The notes beneath the pieces are model-generated. The model was given only the letters and a program-made list of their open reading frames with translations, was not told the DNA's origin and ran no database searches. Source: Cyclobacterium sp. 1_MG-2023 (lineage in GTDB: Bacteria > Bacteroidota > Bacteroidia > Cytophagales > Cyclobacteriaceae). Taken from it: a stretch of DNA of 64,000 nucleotides. Of this stretch, positions 55,361 through 64,000 are shown one piece after another. A program made the position numbers and the translations under genes. The stretch is from positions 62,001-126,000 of the forward strand of contig NZ_JAUOPC010000012.1 of the NCBI RefSeq assembly GCF_030546805.1, written 5' to 3'. Positions within the stretch are counted from its first letter, which is position 1. Each line of letters begins with the position of its first letter.

Positions 55361-57262
55361 ATGAATAAAGTCCTAACCTTAGCCTGCCTTTTATTCTTTT
55401 TGAATGCAGCTAATCTTAAAGCCCAAAACCTTAATATCATCCCATTACCTGAGTCCATTGAAATGGGTGATGGCCACTTGGTGTTAAAAAACGGAAGTGT
55501 AATTGCAGCCAAAACAGAAAACAGTCGAAAATCTGCTGCGATTTTTAATGAAATATTAAAAGCCAAAACAGGCTTTATTCTCCCCATACAAATTGCTCCT
55601 CAAAAAAGTGATGCATCAATCGTTCTAGAAGAAATAGAAGACGCTCAAAATGAGGAAGGATACTCATTAAATATTGACGAAAATAAAATACATATCAAAG
55701 GATCTTCAAAGGGTATTTTCTATGGATTACAATCCTTGTACCAATTGGTTGAAATTAATGGAGGCCAACTTGTAGTTCCTCAATTAAAAATCAAAGACGC
55801 TCCAGCCTTTGGATACAGGGGGATTATGCTTGATGTATCACGCCACTTTATAGGTACAGATCAGGTTAAAAAAATACTTGACCTAATGGCCCAATTAAAA
55901 TTAAACACTTTACACTGGCACTTAACAGATGATCAGGGTTGGCGATTAGAAATAAAAAAATACCCAAAACTTACCCAGGTAAGTGCTTGGAGAGATTCAA
56001 CTATCATAGGCCAATATTATGATTTCAAGCCATTTGTATATGACGGAAAGCCTCATGGTGGTTATTACACCCAAGAAGAAGCCAAGGATATAGTCAAGTA
56101 TGCCGCCGATAGGAAAATTACGGTAATTCCGGAAATAGAGCTTCCCGGTCACAGCTCGGCAGTATTAGCAGCCTACCCGGAACTTGGTAGTTTTGATTCT
56201 TTTCAAGGAATCGGAACGGGTTCCATTGCTGCTGTAAATGAAAATGGAAAGGAATATGATAACGACATCAGTCAAGAAGTCCCCGGCTATTGGGGAGTAC
56301 ATTATAACATCTATGGTCCAACTCCACAAGCTTTTACCTTCTTAGAGGATGTACTTACAGAAGTCATAGAAATATTCCCAAGTGAGTACATTCATATTGG
56401 TGGAGATGAAGTCCCTAAAGATCATTGGAAAACCTCAGAGATTGCACAAAAAGTCATCAAAAAAGAAAAATTAGCAGATGAACATGAATTACAAAGTCAT
56501 TTTATCCAGCAAATTGAAAAGTTTCTAAACAAAAACAACAGAAAACTTATTGGATGGGATGAGATACTCGAAGGTGGACTAGCGCCAAATGCTACTGTTA
56601 TGAGTTGGCGAGGAGAAAAAGGAGGAATTCAAGCAGCTAAAATGGGGCATGATGTAATCATGACACCCAATAGTCATATGTACTTTGACCATTACCAAGG
56701 AGAAGACAAAACCACAGAACCTTTGGCTATTGGAGGTTTTCTTCCCCTAGAAAAGGTTTACAGTTACTCTCCTATTCCTAGCGAATTAAATGAAGAGGAG
56801 TCTCAACATGTATTGGGAGTTCAAGCTAATTTATGGACAGAATATATTCCTACTTATAACAAGCTGGAATATTTCCTATTCCCAAGAGCTTTTGCCTTGG
56901 CTGAAGTGGCTTGGAAAAAGAAGGAAGACAAAGATTATCAATCGTTTAGTCTTGAGAGATTACCTGAAAGGTTACGTCAATTGGAAGAAGACAATGTGTT
57001 TTTCAGAATTCCAGAGGCCAATGTAGCCTATAGTAAGGATGAAAAAAGTGGAAGATATTTGGTTGAAATTCATCCATTAGTGGCTAATGCTAATGTCTAT
57101 TATACCTTTGATGGACATAAAGCTGACCAAACAGCTTTACTGTACACAGGTCCGGTATTGGCTCCAATAGTGGATGAAGGGCAAGACCCCATAACAATCC
57201 GTTATGTTACTATCAGCCCGGCCGGTAGAAGTAGTAATGAATTCAGCGTGACGCTCGAATAA
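55361..57262 (+). CDS. Beta-N-acetylhexosaminidase, GH20
   Basis: The 633-residue protein has a Sec signal (LTLACLLFFLNAANLKAQ). An N-terminal GH20b-type domain ends near GYRGIMLDVSRHF. The GH20 barrel has NTLHWHLTDDQGWRLEIKKYP, the catalytic D349-E350 in HIGGDE and VMSWRGEKGGIQAA. A C-terminal beta-sandwich (about 545-633: YYTFDGHKADQTALLY, ending YVTISPAGRSSNEFSVTLE) is like the chitobiase C-terminal domain. It releases terminal N-acetylglucosamine or N-acetylgalactosamine in the periplasm. No chitinase or other partner is nearby. Confidence 0.95.
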   Translation: MNKVLTLACLLFFLNAANLKAQNLNIIPLPESIEMGDGHLVLKNGSVIAAKTENSRKSAAIFNEILKAKTGFILPIQIAPQKSDASIVLEEIEDAQNEEGYSLNIDENKIHIKGSSKGIFYGLQSLYQLVEINGGQLVVPQLKIKDAPAFGYRGIMLDVSRHFIGTDQVKKILDLMAQLKLNTLHWHLTDDQGWRLEIKKYPKLTQVSAWRDSTIIGQYYDFKPFVYDGKPHGGYYTQEEAKDIVKYAADRKITVIPEIELPGHSSAVLAAYPELGSFDSFQGIGTGSIAAVNENGKEYDNDISQEVPGYWGVHYNIYGPTPQAFTFLEDVLTEVIEIFPSEYIHIGGDEVPKDHWKTSEIAQKVIKKEKLADEHELQSHFIQQIEKFLNKNNRKLIGWDEILEGGLAPNATVMSWRGEKGGIQAAKMGHDVIMTPNSHMYFDHYQGEDKTTEPLAIGGFLPLEKVYSYSPIPSELNEEESQHVLGVQANLWTEYIPTYNKLEYFLFPRAFALAEVAWKKKEDKDYQSFSLERLPERLRQLEEDNVFFRIPEANVAYSKDEKSGRYLVEIHPLVANANVYYTFDGHKADQTALLYTGPVLAPIVDEGQDPITIRYVTISPAGRSSNEFSVTLE

Positions 57263-57319
57263 ATCGAATCCGTTGAGTGGGTAAATAGGCGTTCTACAAG
57301 CCATTGTTTTTAGAATGAA

Positions 57320-57356
57320 TAAGCGTGTACAATTCCGGTTGTGCACGCTTTTTTTA
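57320..57356 (+). terminator. Terminator after the GH20 gene
   Basis: AAGCGTGTACAA pairs with TTGTGCACGCTT (one T-G pair) around a six-base loop, followed by a run of seven T. Confidence 0.88.
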
Positions 57357-57406
57357 TTGGATACCCAGTAATTAAAAAAAGGGAATCACGCTTCATGAAT
57401 TTTCGG

Positions 57407-57967
57407 CTAGGCACTTTTTAACGATTTTTTTTCAATTAACTGAAATAGCAATATAGCATCAAAAACAGTATGCGCCATGATTGCAGCTAGGATCCCCGCT
57501 GTTTTGTATAAATAACCTAAGCTTGCAATAAAGCCAATCATTACAATTCCATAGACGCTAATCTTCCAATTCAAGGGATTTAAATAACCATGAATGGCCA
57601 CAAAGAGTACAGAAGTGATCCACAATCCCAAAAAAGGTTGCAGTCCTGCCCTAAACAACAATTCCTCACCAACACCTGCGCATATGGAAATAAAAACAAT
57701 CCCTAGCTCGTTCCATGAAAAATTATTAATGATGCTATGGTATTTTTGCCTTTCATCCGTGAAAAACGGGGCATTGATAAAAATTAAGGCGACACCTGCT
57801 CCAAGCATACCCGTTAGGGTTCCTGCCAAAAGCTGTTTACCAAGAGGCCATTGTCCTATCACTAGTTCAAGTAGAGTAGTTGGTTGAAAAAAATAAACCA
57901 ATGAAAGTCCTACGAACCCAAAACCTAAGAGAGTTACCCAGCCCAGAATTAGCATTTTTTTACTCAT
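57407..57967 (-). CDS. CPBP-family intramembrane glutamic endopeptidase
   Basis: The 186-residue protein has five or six membrane helices. The family's motifs are visible: GEELLFRAGLQP (EExxxR), a second motif FVAIHGYL with the conserved His, and MAHTVFDA with His and Asp. The family includes CAAX-type prenyl proteases and bacteriocin-immunity proteins. Its job here is unknown; a housekeeping intramembrane protease is the modest reading. Single gene. Confidence 0.87.
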   Translation of the reverse strand: MSKKMLILGWVTLLGFGFVGLSLVYFFQPTTLLELVIGQWPLGKQLLAGTLTGMLGAGVALIFINAPFFTDERQKYHSIINNFSWNELGIVFISICAGVGEELLFRAGLQPFLGLWITSVLFVAIHGYLNPLNWKISVYGIVMIGFIASLGYLYKTAGILAAIMAHTVFDAILLFQLIEKKSLKSA

Positions 57968-58028
57968 AATTTAATAGTTCTATTTTTCCCTAAACCAAAC
58001 AAAAAAGCAAACATTACACCTAAAAGTA

Positions 58029-58060
58029 AAAAGTACCAAAATGGCCATTTTGGTACTTTT
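58029..58060 (-). terminator. Terminator of osmC, loopless perfect palindrome
   Basis: A perfect palindrome has half-site AAAGTACCAAAATGG (15 bp per arm, no spacer) and is followed on the minus strand by TTTTTACTTTTA. It lies 66 bases after the osmC stop. The symmetric form could also be a protein-binding site. Confidence 0.7.
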
Positions 58061-58126
58061 ATCAATAAAGGCAAATCGCTCACCTATTTAAACTATTTGC
58101 CCAAAAATTTTAATTAAAGTGGAAAC

Positions 58127-58564
58127 CTATTCATTAAAGGTAATATTCAATGTAATAGGAACTGAGCTCAATGCTTTGCTAATTGGGCAGCCTTCCTTTG
58201 CCGCATTGGCCAATTCAACAAATTGTTCCTCCTTCATTCCGGGAACTTTCCCCGTCAGATTTAATACTATACCGGTGATGGCAAACCCGGCATCCCCCTT
58301 TTCAATACTTACTGTTGCAGTGGTGTCTAGCTCTTCCGCTTCTAAATCTTTCCCGGCGATCTGAAAACTAAGGGCCATATTAAAACATCCTGCATGAGCG
58401 GCAGCAATCATTTCTTCAGGGTTGGTGCCTTTGGAGCCATCTTCATTTTCAAATCTGGTTTTAAAACTATAAGGAGACTTATCAAAAAAACCGCTTGGGG
58501 AAGACAGGGTTCCACTTCCTTCCATTCCGGTACCTTTCCATATTGCTGTTGCTTTTCTTTTCAT
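58127..58564 (-). CDS. osmC: OsmC-family peroxiredoxin
   Basis: The 145-residue protein matches the OsmC subfamily in full: KRKATAIWKGTGMEGSGTL, GTNPEEMIAAAHAGCFNMALS with the first reactive Cys, and a second Cys in KEGCPISKAL. It reduces organic hydroperoxides with these two cysteines, in the cytoplasm. It is monocistronic with a terminator downstream. Confidence 0.95.
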   Translation of the reverse strand: MKRKATAIWKGTGMEGSGTLSSPSGFFDKSPYSFKTRFENEDGSKGTNPEEMIAAAHAGCFNMALSFQIAGKDLEAEELDTTATVSIEKGDAGFAITGIVLNLTGKVPGMKEEQFVELANAAKEGCPISKALSSVPITLNITFNE

Positions 58565-58787
58565 TTTCTCAATGTTTTTTATGGTTTAAAGATTGCTAAT
58601 TGAATACTCAATGTATCAAATATCTGTCATAAATACTAAAATATTTAGCTTTAGAACCCAGCATCAGAAATACACTGACTCTTGGCCCAAATTATAAATA
58701 AACTACTTGAGTAGGCCTCCTGCTTTCAAGAAAAACATATTGAAACACTTAATTCTTTTTATCCTTACCTATATAACACCTTCCCAA

Positions 58788-60662
58788 TCAGTAAACTTTC
58801 ATGGCTACTGTCACTTCAAGCTCTACTTCTTCCCCTATCAGTGTTTCAATTTCTGATTTTATAAATTCAAGTGTCTCTTTATCCGGAGGAGCCTCTCCCA
58901 CAATTTTCACAGTTAAACTAAGCGGTTTGAAACTTCGGACAGAAATATCCCTTAAAACCATATTATCGACTTCATAACCGTTCAATTTCGCTATTACATT
59001 GTTTTCCTTTACCATATCCATAAAACCAAAAAATAATGGAAAACTTACCAGTCCAACAACAACAAGAGAATAAACGATTCCTCTTCTCGCCAATCGAAAA
59101 GGACTAAAGCCCAAAAGTAAAAAAGTCATGGCAGCTGCCAGCACCATCCCTGATAAGTTGGTTAGAAATAGGAGAAAAGCACCTTGAAATATATCCCAAT
59201 TTGCCCAACCAAAACCAATTCCGGACACAGCCAAAGGCGGCACCAATGCAACGGCTATGGCAACACCCGCTAGGGTCTTCGCTATTTCGGATTTAGCACT
59301 GGCATAAGCCCCGGCAATTCCTGACCCCACTGCCACGCCTAAATCCAATAAATTAGGCCTTATTCTTGCCAAAATCTCATCATTGGCAATATTTAAGGGA
59401 GTAAGCCAAGTAATAATAATAGCACAAAGATAACCTATTAGCACACCCCATCCGATGGTTTTTAAGCTATTGACCATCAGTAAGCGTTCTTGCCTCAACA
59501 CTCCCATAGAAAGAGATATAATGGGTGCCATAAGCGGAGCTAATATCATGGCACCAATAATTACAGGAGAAGAGTTTCCAAAAAGCCCTAATGTAGCGAT
59601 GAATGTTGCCAAAAACATCAATACAAGGTAGACACTTGAAGTCATTGCACTTGACCTTAGATTAGAAAACAGATCTTTAAACTCCTCTGTGGTTGCATGA
59701 TTAATTAAGGGAAGTTTCCTTTGCAACAATTCATTTTTAGCATCTCCTCTGGGCAAAGCTTTAATTTTATAAACATCCTCTCCTCCACCATTGGACTCCA
59801 AATTAAGATTTTGTCCAGGGACCATGTTAAATGCCCCTTTGCGAATAGAAACCTGTAAAGTGTCAGAAGAAAGCAACATGCCATCTTGGGAATAATTAAT
59901 AGGTTTGTCACCTTTTATAGTTAGGGTGGATGTTTTAATATGCGCAGCAAATGGAGGTAAGTTATAGTTTCGTTTGGTCCTGAACAAGCTACTTAAACCA
60001 AACCACAACAGCCCGCTAATACTTTTTGGAGCCAATATTAGCGCATGCAACTTCCCATCATTAACGAATGAGTTTTCCAATATTCTTTTACTTAGAATAC
60101 TGCTCTGCGCATGGTGAACAATGATTAACCCAATGGCTGCGGTATTGATTTCATCTTGATTATCCGCTTTAATGGTAAAGCTATTCAGTCTGGTATTCCA
60201 AAAAAGTTTCAAAAAATACCTTAACTTATTCCAAAATCTTTGCCATGCATATTGTGCTACGGAGCCACTCATTAAACTTAGTGACTCTCCAATAATTATC
60301 GTATTAAAAACAGGGATTCCATTGGCTTCTAAAACATCCACTTTAATCACCTTTTCTTCCTTAAAAATATGCTCAATATTTTCTTCAAGGTCCGATTTTA
60401 TCCCATAGCTTTTTTTACCATGAATCATTTCCGGATGAGGCAATAAGGCTAGTTCAAGGTACTGACCGGCGGCTATGTCAAGGAAAGCTATTAATTGCTC
60501 ATCTGAAAGAAAGGCAATAATTTGAATGCCCTCTTTTAATTCAAGTTTAACATCCTTACTAAAAGGAATATTAGAAGTCAGCCTCTTGTCAATCTTTGGT
60601 AGAACCTGTTGTTGTACAAAATCTTCCTGGTTGGGATCATATAGTAGTATCCTCTTTTTCAT
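58788..60662 (-). CDS. DUF389 membrane protein with degenerate lipid-kinase-like N-terminus
   Basis: The 624-residue protein has two parts. The C-terminal half (about 345-545) is the DUF389 membrane domain (VYLVLMFLATFIATLGLFGNSSPVIIGAMILAPLMAP) followed by a soluble tail with LTVKIVGEAPP. The N-terminal 300 residues follow the outline of diacylglycerol/sphingosine kinase catalytic domains: LALLPHPEM at 71-79 where PLGTGN would be, NGIPVFNTIIIG, and a late SQDGMLLSS resembling the DGE motif. The GGDGT-type ATP loop is replaced by LSDEQ (52-56). It is therefore probably not a kinase. DUF389 has no proven role. Single gene; domain boundaries are by eye. Confidence 0.85.
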   Translation of the reverse strand: MKKRILLYDPNQEDFVQQQVLPKIDKRLTSNIPFSKDVKLELKEGIQIIAFLSDEQLIAFLDIAAGQYLELALLPHPEMIHGKKSYGIKSDLEENIEHIFKEEKVIKVDVLEANGIPVFNTIIIGESLSLMSGSVAQYAWQRFWNKLRYFLKLFWNTRLNSFTIKADNQDEINTAAIGLIIVHHAQSSILSKRILENSFVNDGKLHALILAPKSISGLLWFGLSSLFRTKRNYNLPPFAAHIKTSTLTIKGDKPINYSQDGMLLSSDTLQVSIRKGAFNMVPGQNLNLESNGGGEDVYKIKALPRGDAKNELLQRKLPLINHATTEEFKDLFSNLRSSAMTSSVYLVLMFLATFIATLGLFGNSSPVIIGAMILAPLMAPIISLSMGVLRQERLLMVNSLKTIGWGVLIGYLCAIIITWLTPLNIANDEILARIRPNLLDLGVAVGSGIAGAYASAKSEIAKTLAGVAIAVALVPPLAVSGIGFGWANWDIFQGAFLLFLTNLSGMVLAAAMTFLLLGFSPFRLARRGIVYSLVVVGLVSFPLFFGFMDMVKENNVIAKLNGYEVDNMVLRDISVRSFKPLSLTVKIVGEAPPDKETLEFIKSEIETLIGEEVELEVTVAMKVY

Positions 60663-61136
60663 CTATTCCTACTTTTAAAGTAAAATCATTCAACATCAAT
60701 CAATTTTGTAAATCATAGATTAAACAAACCCTGACCCCCTTCTAAAACATCTCTATTGGAACTTTCAATGTACTGAATATGATGAATTATTCAACACCAT
60801 TCCAATTCCAATGTAAAAACATAGTCCAAATTAGAAGAAGTTAAAAGTTAGATATGGACTCTACAAATACTACTCCAATTCGATCCGACTGGCTAAGAGT
60901 GGAATGCCCTACTTATCATTTACCTTAGAAAGGAGTTTTAGCTATTATAAAACAAGGAAAAGATTTCAATTTTCAAATAAATAAAAAATCAAAAGATGCC
61001 AGATAAGACGTTTTACCCATAAAGTAAAAAAATCAAGTAAAACCCCATTTTTTATTTAAGATATTTTTCCACAATTTTGTTACCCCCTAAAAAAGGAGTA
61101 TTCACAATTTTTCAACTTTCGGTTAAAATAAATTCA
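60663..61136. other. 474-base region upstream of dnaA
   Basis: It holds the divergent upstream regions of the DUF389 gene and dnaA, with no gene. One near-consensus DnaA box is listed separately. I do not see the cluster of boxes and AT-rich repeats expected of a replication origin, so oriC is not supported here by eye. Confidence 0.45.
61065..61073 (+). promoter_or_regulatory. DnaA-box-like site before dnaA
   Basis: TTTTCCACA differs from the DnaA box TTATCCACA at one base and lies 64 bases upstream of the dnaA start. It may allow autoregulation. Confidence 0.35.
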
Positions 61137-62561
61137 ATGAATTCAGAGGCTAATGCTATATGGACTGAATGTTTGCGGGTAGTCGAAAAGCACGTCAATG
61201 AACAAAGTTTTTCTACTTGGTTTAAACCAATTATTCCTGCGAGAATCGATGGTTCTGTGCTCACTATACAAGTACCCAGTCAATTTTTCTATGAATGGCT
61301 GGAAGACAACTATGTGGAAGTATTGAAATTAGCCATTAAAACCATTTTAGGGGCCAATGGAAAATTAGAATACGCTGTAGTAGTAGACAAGGGCAATTCA
61401 CAAAACCAGCCTTATATGGTAAGTTACCCCCAAGGGGTGAATAGTCCTGCTGCTGCCAAGAAAAAAGAGAATCTTGCTTCTGCGCACAGTCCTTTTGACT
61501 TGTCAAGTTTGGATGAACAAACCACGCTTCAATCCAATCTTAGCGCCAATTATACTTTCACCTCTTTTATTGAAGGGGATTGTAATCGTTTGGCAAGATC
61601 AGCAGGGTTTGCTGTGGCCAACAAACCGGGAATTACCTCCTTTAATCCTTTGATGGTGTATGGTGGTGTGGGATTAGGAAAAACCCATTTGGTGCAAGCC
61701 ATAGGCAATGAAATAAAAAATGGTCCGGAAGACAAATTTGTATTGTACGTTTCCTCTGAGAAATTTGTCAATCAATTTATGGATGGCATTAAGGACGGTA
61801 ATATAAAGTCCTTCACTAATTTTTACATGCAAGTGGATGTATTAATCATTGATGATATTCAATTTTTGGCCGGTAAAGGGAGAACACAAGAAATGTTTTT
61901 CCATATTTTTAATCACCTTCACCAAAATAAAAAACAAATCATCATGACCTCGGATTGTGCACCGAAGGATTTGATGGGTTTGGAAGATCGATTGTTGTCC
62001 CGTTTTAAATGGGGGCTGACAGCTGATCTGCAAATGCCGGACTTTGAAACCAGAATTGCAATCATAAAGAAAAAAATGCAATCTGAAGGGATTAACATAC
62101 CCGACAATGTCATTGAATACCTCGCTTATACGGTTGATACAAATGTAAGGGAATTGGAAGGGGTGATGATTTCTTTGATAGCACATGCCTCCCTAAGCAG
62201 AGTAGAAATTAGCCTTGAACTGGCCAAGACGATAATGAAAAATATCGTTAAGGACATTGAAACTGAAGTAAGCATAGAGTTTATCCAACAATCCTGTGCG
62301 GAATATTACGGCATAAAAGTGGAAGACTTAAAAGCAAAGACCAGAAAAAAGGAAATTGTTATTGCGAGACAAGTGGCCATGTATTTTAGCAAAGAATTCA
62401 CCAATCACTCATTAAAATCCATTGGATACCATTTTGGAGGAAGAGATCATAGTACAGTGATTCATGCAGTGCAGGCCATCAATGACCTGATGGAAACGGA
62501 TCCTTCCTTTAGAAATGCTATCCAAGAGCAAAAGAAGCAGTTTAAGATTAGGTCCTACTAA
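61137..62561 (+). CDS. dnaA: Chromosomal replication initiator protein DnaA
   Basis: I take ATG 61137 (MNSEANAIWTECL), giving 474 residues. A TTG at 61077 would add twenty residues not found in the family. Domain I is at about 1-90 (FSTWFKPI), the linker follows, and the AAA+ domain has FIEGDCNRLARSAG, Walker A GGVGLGKTH near 178-186 and Walker B LIIDDIQFLAGKG near 238. The C-terminal DNA-binding domain carries GGRDHSTVIHA near 437. It binds DnaA boxes and opens oriC. It converges with the small membrane protein gene at 62604. Confidence 0.97.
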   Translation: MNSEANAIWTECLRVVEKHVNEQSFSTWFKPIIPARIDGSVLTIQVPSQFFYEWLEDNYVEVLKLAIKTILGANGKLEYAVVVDKGNSQNQPYMVSYPQGVNSPAAAKKKENLASAHSPFDLSSLDEQTTLQSNLSANYTFTSFIEGDCNRLARSAGFAVANKPGITSFNPLMVYGGVGLGKTHLVQAIGNEIKNGPEDKFVLYVSSEKFVNQFMDGIKDGNIKSFTNFYMQVDVLIIDDIQFLAGKGRTQEMFFHIFNHLHQNKKQIIMTSDCAPKDLMGLEDRLLSRFKWGLTADLQMPDFETRIAIIKKKMQSEGINIPDNVIEYLAYTVDTNVRELEGVMISLIAHASLSRVEISLELAKTIMKNIVKDIETEVSIEFIQQSCAEYYGIKVEDLKAKTRKKEIVIARQVAMYFSKEFTNHSLKSIGYHFGGRDHSTVIHAVQAINDLMETDPSFRNAIQEQKKQFKIRSY

Positions 62562-62603
62562 GAAGCTTAATGCTGCAACCTGTAATAGAAACCAATTTTA
62601 ACT

Positions 62604-63014
62604 TTACTTATTACCTTGAAAAGGGTATTCTTTAAAACTGGTTCCACCCATTGCTGATTTTTCATAGACAGCCAAACAAGCTTCATTAAAACGCTCTGGA
62701 AAATAAGGTGCCTGAGGAGAAAGTTGCAAGCCTTCAATGGCCTTTTCAAAAAAGAATACTTTTGTATTCCCGTATTTTGTATGGGGCATAAAATCTCCAT
62801 AAGCTCGCATGTCATCCCATAACTCATCCTTTGTATAAACGGCAAAAATTCGAACTACCGGACCTGTATTGTTTTCATTTCTATATACTGCTATTTCAGT
62901 ATACTCGCCTTCAAGGTCATTTATCCCCGGTTGGCTCAAGCTCTGGTATACAATCACCATAAGGAGAACACCGACCAAGGTGGCAAGTAAATAAATAATA
63001 TTTTTTGTTTTCAT
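62604..63014 (-). CDS. Small single-pass membrane protein, unknown function
   Basis: From the ATG at 63012-63014 the protein is 136 residues (MKTKNIIYLLATLVGVLLM); the TTG at 63023 is not needed. One membrane helix at about 5-23 is followed by a soluble domain with EYTEIAVYRNENNTGPVVRIFAVY, KYGNTKVFFFEKA and a single Cys. It is divergent from the HemJ-like gene 49 bases away. I recognise no family. The helix and regular codon pattern support a real gene. Confidence 0.7.
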   Translation of the reverse strand: MKTKNIIYLLATLVGVLLMVIVYQSLSQPGINDLEGEYTEIAVYRNENNTGPVVRIFAVYTKDELWDDMRAYGDFMPHTKYGNTKVFFFEKAIEGLQLSPQAPYFPERFNEACLAVYEKSAMGGTSFKEYPFQGNK

Positions 63015-63063
63015 TTGTCCCAATAACGAGCTGAATCCATTAATTTAGCCAAAAATAGGAAGA

Positions 63064-63600
63064 ATGGCGTTCGAATACATCAAAGCTTTACATATTATTT
63101 TCATCGTAACTTGGTTTGCAGGCTTATTTTATATCGTAAGGTTATTTATTTATCAAACAGAGGCTTTGGATCGACCTGAGGCTGAAAAAAATATCTTGAA
63201 ACCTCAATTGGATTTGATGGCCAGCCGTTTGTGGTACATTATCACTTGGCCGTCTGCTGTGCTAACCCTTATTTTTGGAACTTGGGTATTGCTTCACCGC
63301 CCCGCTTATCTATCCATGCCATTTATGCATGCCAAACTTACCTTTGTGGTTTTGTTATACCTCTACCATTTTCGATGCCATTATATTTTTAAATCTCTTC
63401 AAAATGGAAAGCGAATTTGGAACAGCTCAAAACTTCGACTGTGGAATGAAATAGCCACAATATTGCTTTTTGCCATTGTCTTTTTAATTGTACTTAAAAG
63501 CCTAATTAACATGATCTGGGGTATTGCAGGACTGTTCTTATTGGGGTTAAGTCTGATGCTGGCCACTAAATGGTACAAAAGATTCCGAGAGCGGAACTAA
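63064..63600 (+). CDS. hemJ: HemJ-like protoporphyrinogen oxidase (CopD-like fold)
   Basis: The 178-residue protein has four or five membrane helices. The N-terminal YIKALHIIFIVTWFAGLFYI with H10, and RLFIYQTEA, match HemJ, the oxygen-independent-looking oxidase of protoporphyrinogen IX in haem synthesis. Further family residues include LWYIITWPSAVLTLIFGTW and MHAKLTFVVLLYLYH. An SCO gene follows in the same direction after 32 bases, so a link with cytochrome oxidase biogenesis is likely. CopD-family copper proteins look similar; the HemJ call is the better fit. Confidence 0.82.
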   Translation: MAFEYIKALHIIFIVTWFAGLFYIVRLFIYQTEALDRPEAEKNILKPQLDLMASRLWYIITWPSAVLTLIFGTWVLLHRPAYLSMPFMHAKLTFVVLLYLYHFRCHYIFKSLQNGKRIWNSSKLRLWNEIATILLFAIVFLIVLKSLINMIWGIAGLFLLGLSLMLATKWYKRFRERN

Positions 63601-63632
63601 TCAATTCTTAACTGTGTCATATAAAATAAAAA

Positions 63633-64000
63633 ATGATTCGATCCAATTATTTGAGTCTTATAATTTTAGGAGTTTTGGCCTTGAATGCTTGCCAGACGAA
63701 CACTAAAACCAACACCTTACCTATTCTGGGCAATCGACATATAGAAGAAGTAATTGTCGAAGGAAAAACCACCACAGATACTGTTTACCACCAAATCGCA
63801 GATTTCAGTTTTACCAATCAAGATGGGAAACAAATTACCAATGAAGATGTAAAAGGAAAAGTGTATGTGGCAGATTTCTTTTTCACCAGCTGTCCAACCA
63901 TTTGTCCCATTATGAAAAAGCAAATGTTGCGGGTTTACGAAGCTTATAAAGACAATCCCGACTTTATGATATTAAGCCATACAATCGACCCTGAATACGA
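63633..64000 (+). CDS. SCO1/SenC/PrrC-family protein, 3' end outside window
   Basis: The frame from ATG 63633 is open to the window edge, 122 complete codons. It begins with a lipoprotein signal (Cys20 in LALNAC). The thioredoxin-like domain carries the copper-binding Cys87 and Cys91 in FTSCPTICP, preceded by VYVADFFF. Such proteins deliver copper to or reduce the CuA site of cytochrome c oxidase in the periplasm. The distal His of the family is beyond the window. It lies 32 bases after the HemJ-like gene, probably in one operon. Confidence 0.92.
   Translation, partial: MIRSNYLSLIILGVLALNACQTNTKTNTLPILGNRHIEEVIVEGKTTTDTVYHQIADFSFTNQDGKQITNEDVKGKVYVADFFFTSCPTICPIMKKQMLRVYEAYKDNPDFMILSHTIDPEY

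Noticed and set aside
60663-61136. Possible replication origin next to dnaA
   Set aside because: Only one near-consensus DnaA box is visible; a box cluster and unwinding repeats are lacking.
1-64000. rRNA, tRNA, CRISPR, insertion sequence or prophage
   Set aside because: No cloverleaf arms, regular spacer-repeat pattern, transposase or phage structural gene was found on reading both strands; a tRNA scan would settle the tRNA point.

Overview
The window is chromosomal DNA from an AT-rich member of the Bacteroidota. The best guess is Cytophagales, family Cyclobacteriaceae; the genus cannot be settled from sequence alone. The evidence is a SusC/SusD pair with its FecR and ECF sigma factor, many lipoproteins and secreted enzymes, Bacteroidota-type promoters (TTG plus TAnnTTTG), few Shine-Dalgarno sites, and the protein families throughout. 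I see no rRNA, tRNA, CRISPR array, insertion sequence or prophage. Layout by region follows. (1) Bases 1-8710 are an exopolysaccharide locus: a 5'-truncated GT2, a GT4, a Wzx-type flippase, a processive GT2 with a QxxRW motif, another GT4, a priming sugar transferase carrying an N-terminal receiver domain, a single-domain response regulator, and a UDP-glucuronate decarboxylase. (2) 8887-11922 holds a NIPSNAP protein, a cytoplasmic solute-binding-like protein and class II fructose-bisphosphate aldolase. (3) 12317-19418 is a minus-strand run of exported enzymes: three different alpha/beta hydrolases with GxSGGG elbows, a Tat-exported TIM-barrel sugar epimerase-like protein and a lipoprotein Gfo/Idh/MocA oxidoreductase. 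(4) 20130-26129 is a pentose/uronate block: uxaB facing a symporter-xylB-xylA operon. Regions 3 and 4 together suggest use of esterified, xylose- and uronate-containing polysaccharide. (5) 26500-37016 is mixed housekeeping and envelope genes: a transglutaminase-like lipoprotein, a small EHP-repeat lipoprotein, a Gre-family factor, a DUF2490 pair, an M81 peptidase, a beta-lactamase-fold protein without its catalytic residues, an AarF kinase with TetR, and an S41 peptidase. (6) 37171-43917 is a SusD-SusC-FecR-sigma unit with no linked glycoside hydrolase. (7) 44100-47258 holds an acyl-CoA desaturase, an orphan BlaI-type repressor and an animal-like UDP-glucose dehydrogenase. (8) 48183-53798 is sulfate uptake and PAPS synthesis (SLC13 permease, cysC, cysD, cysN) with a separate cysQ. 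(9) 54275-64000 holds a metallophosphoesterase, a GH20 hexosaminidase, a CPBP protease, OsmC, a DUF389 protein with a degenerate lipid-kinase-like domain, dnaA, a small membrane protein, a HemJ-like protein and a 3'-truncated SCO protein. How the parts may work together: UDP-glucose dehydrogenase (45855) and UDP-glucuronate decarboxylase (7763) form a two-step route to UDP-xylose that could feed the glycosyltransferases of region 1. The PAPS genes of region 8, with no sulfite-producing reductase in view, could supply sulfate groups for the same kind of polymer. These links are inference from gene content.
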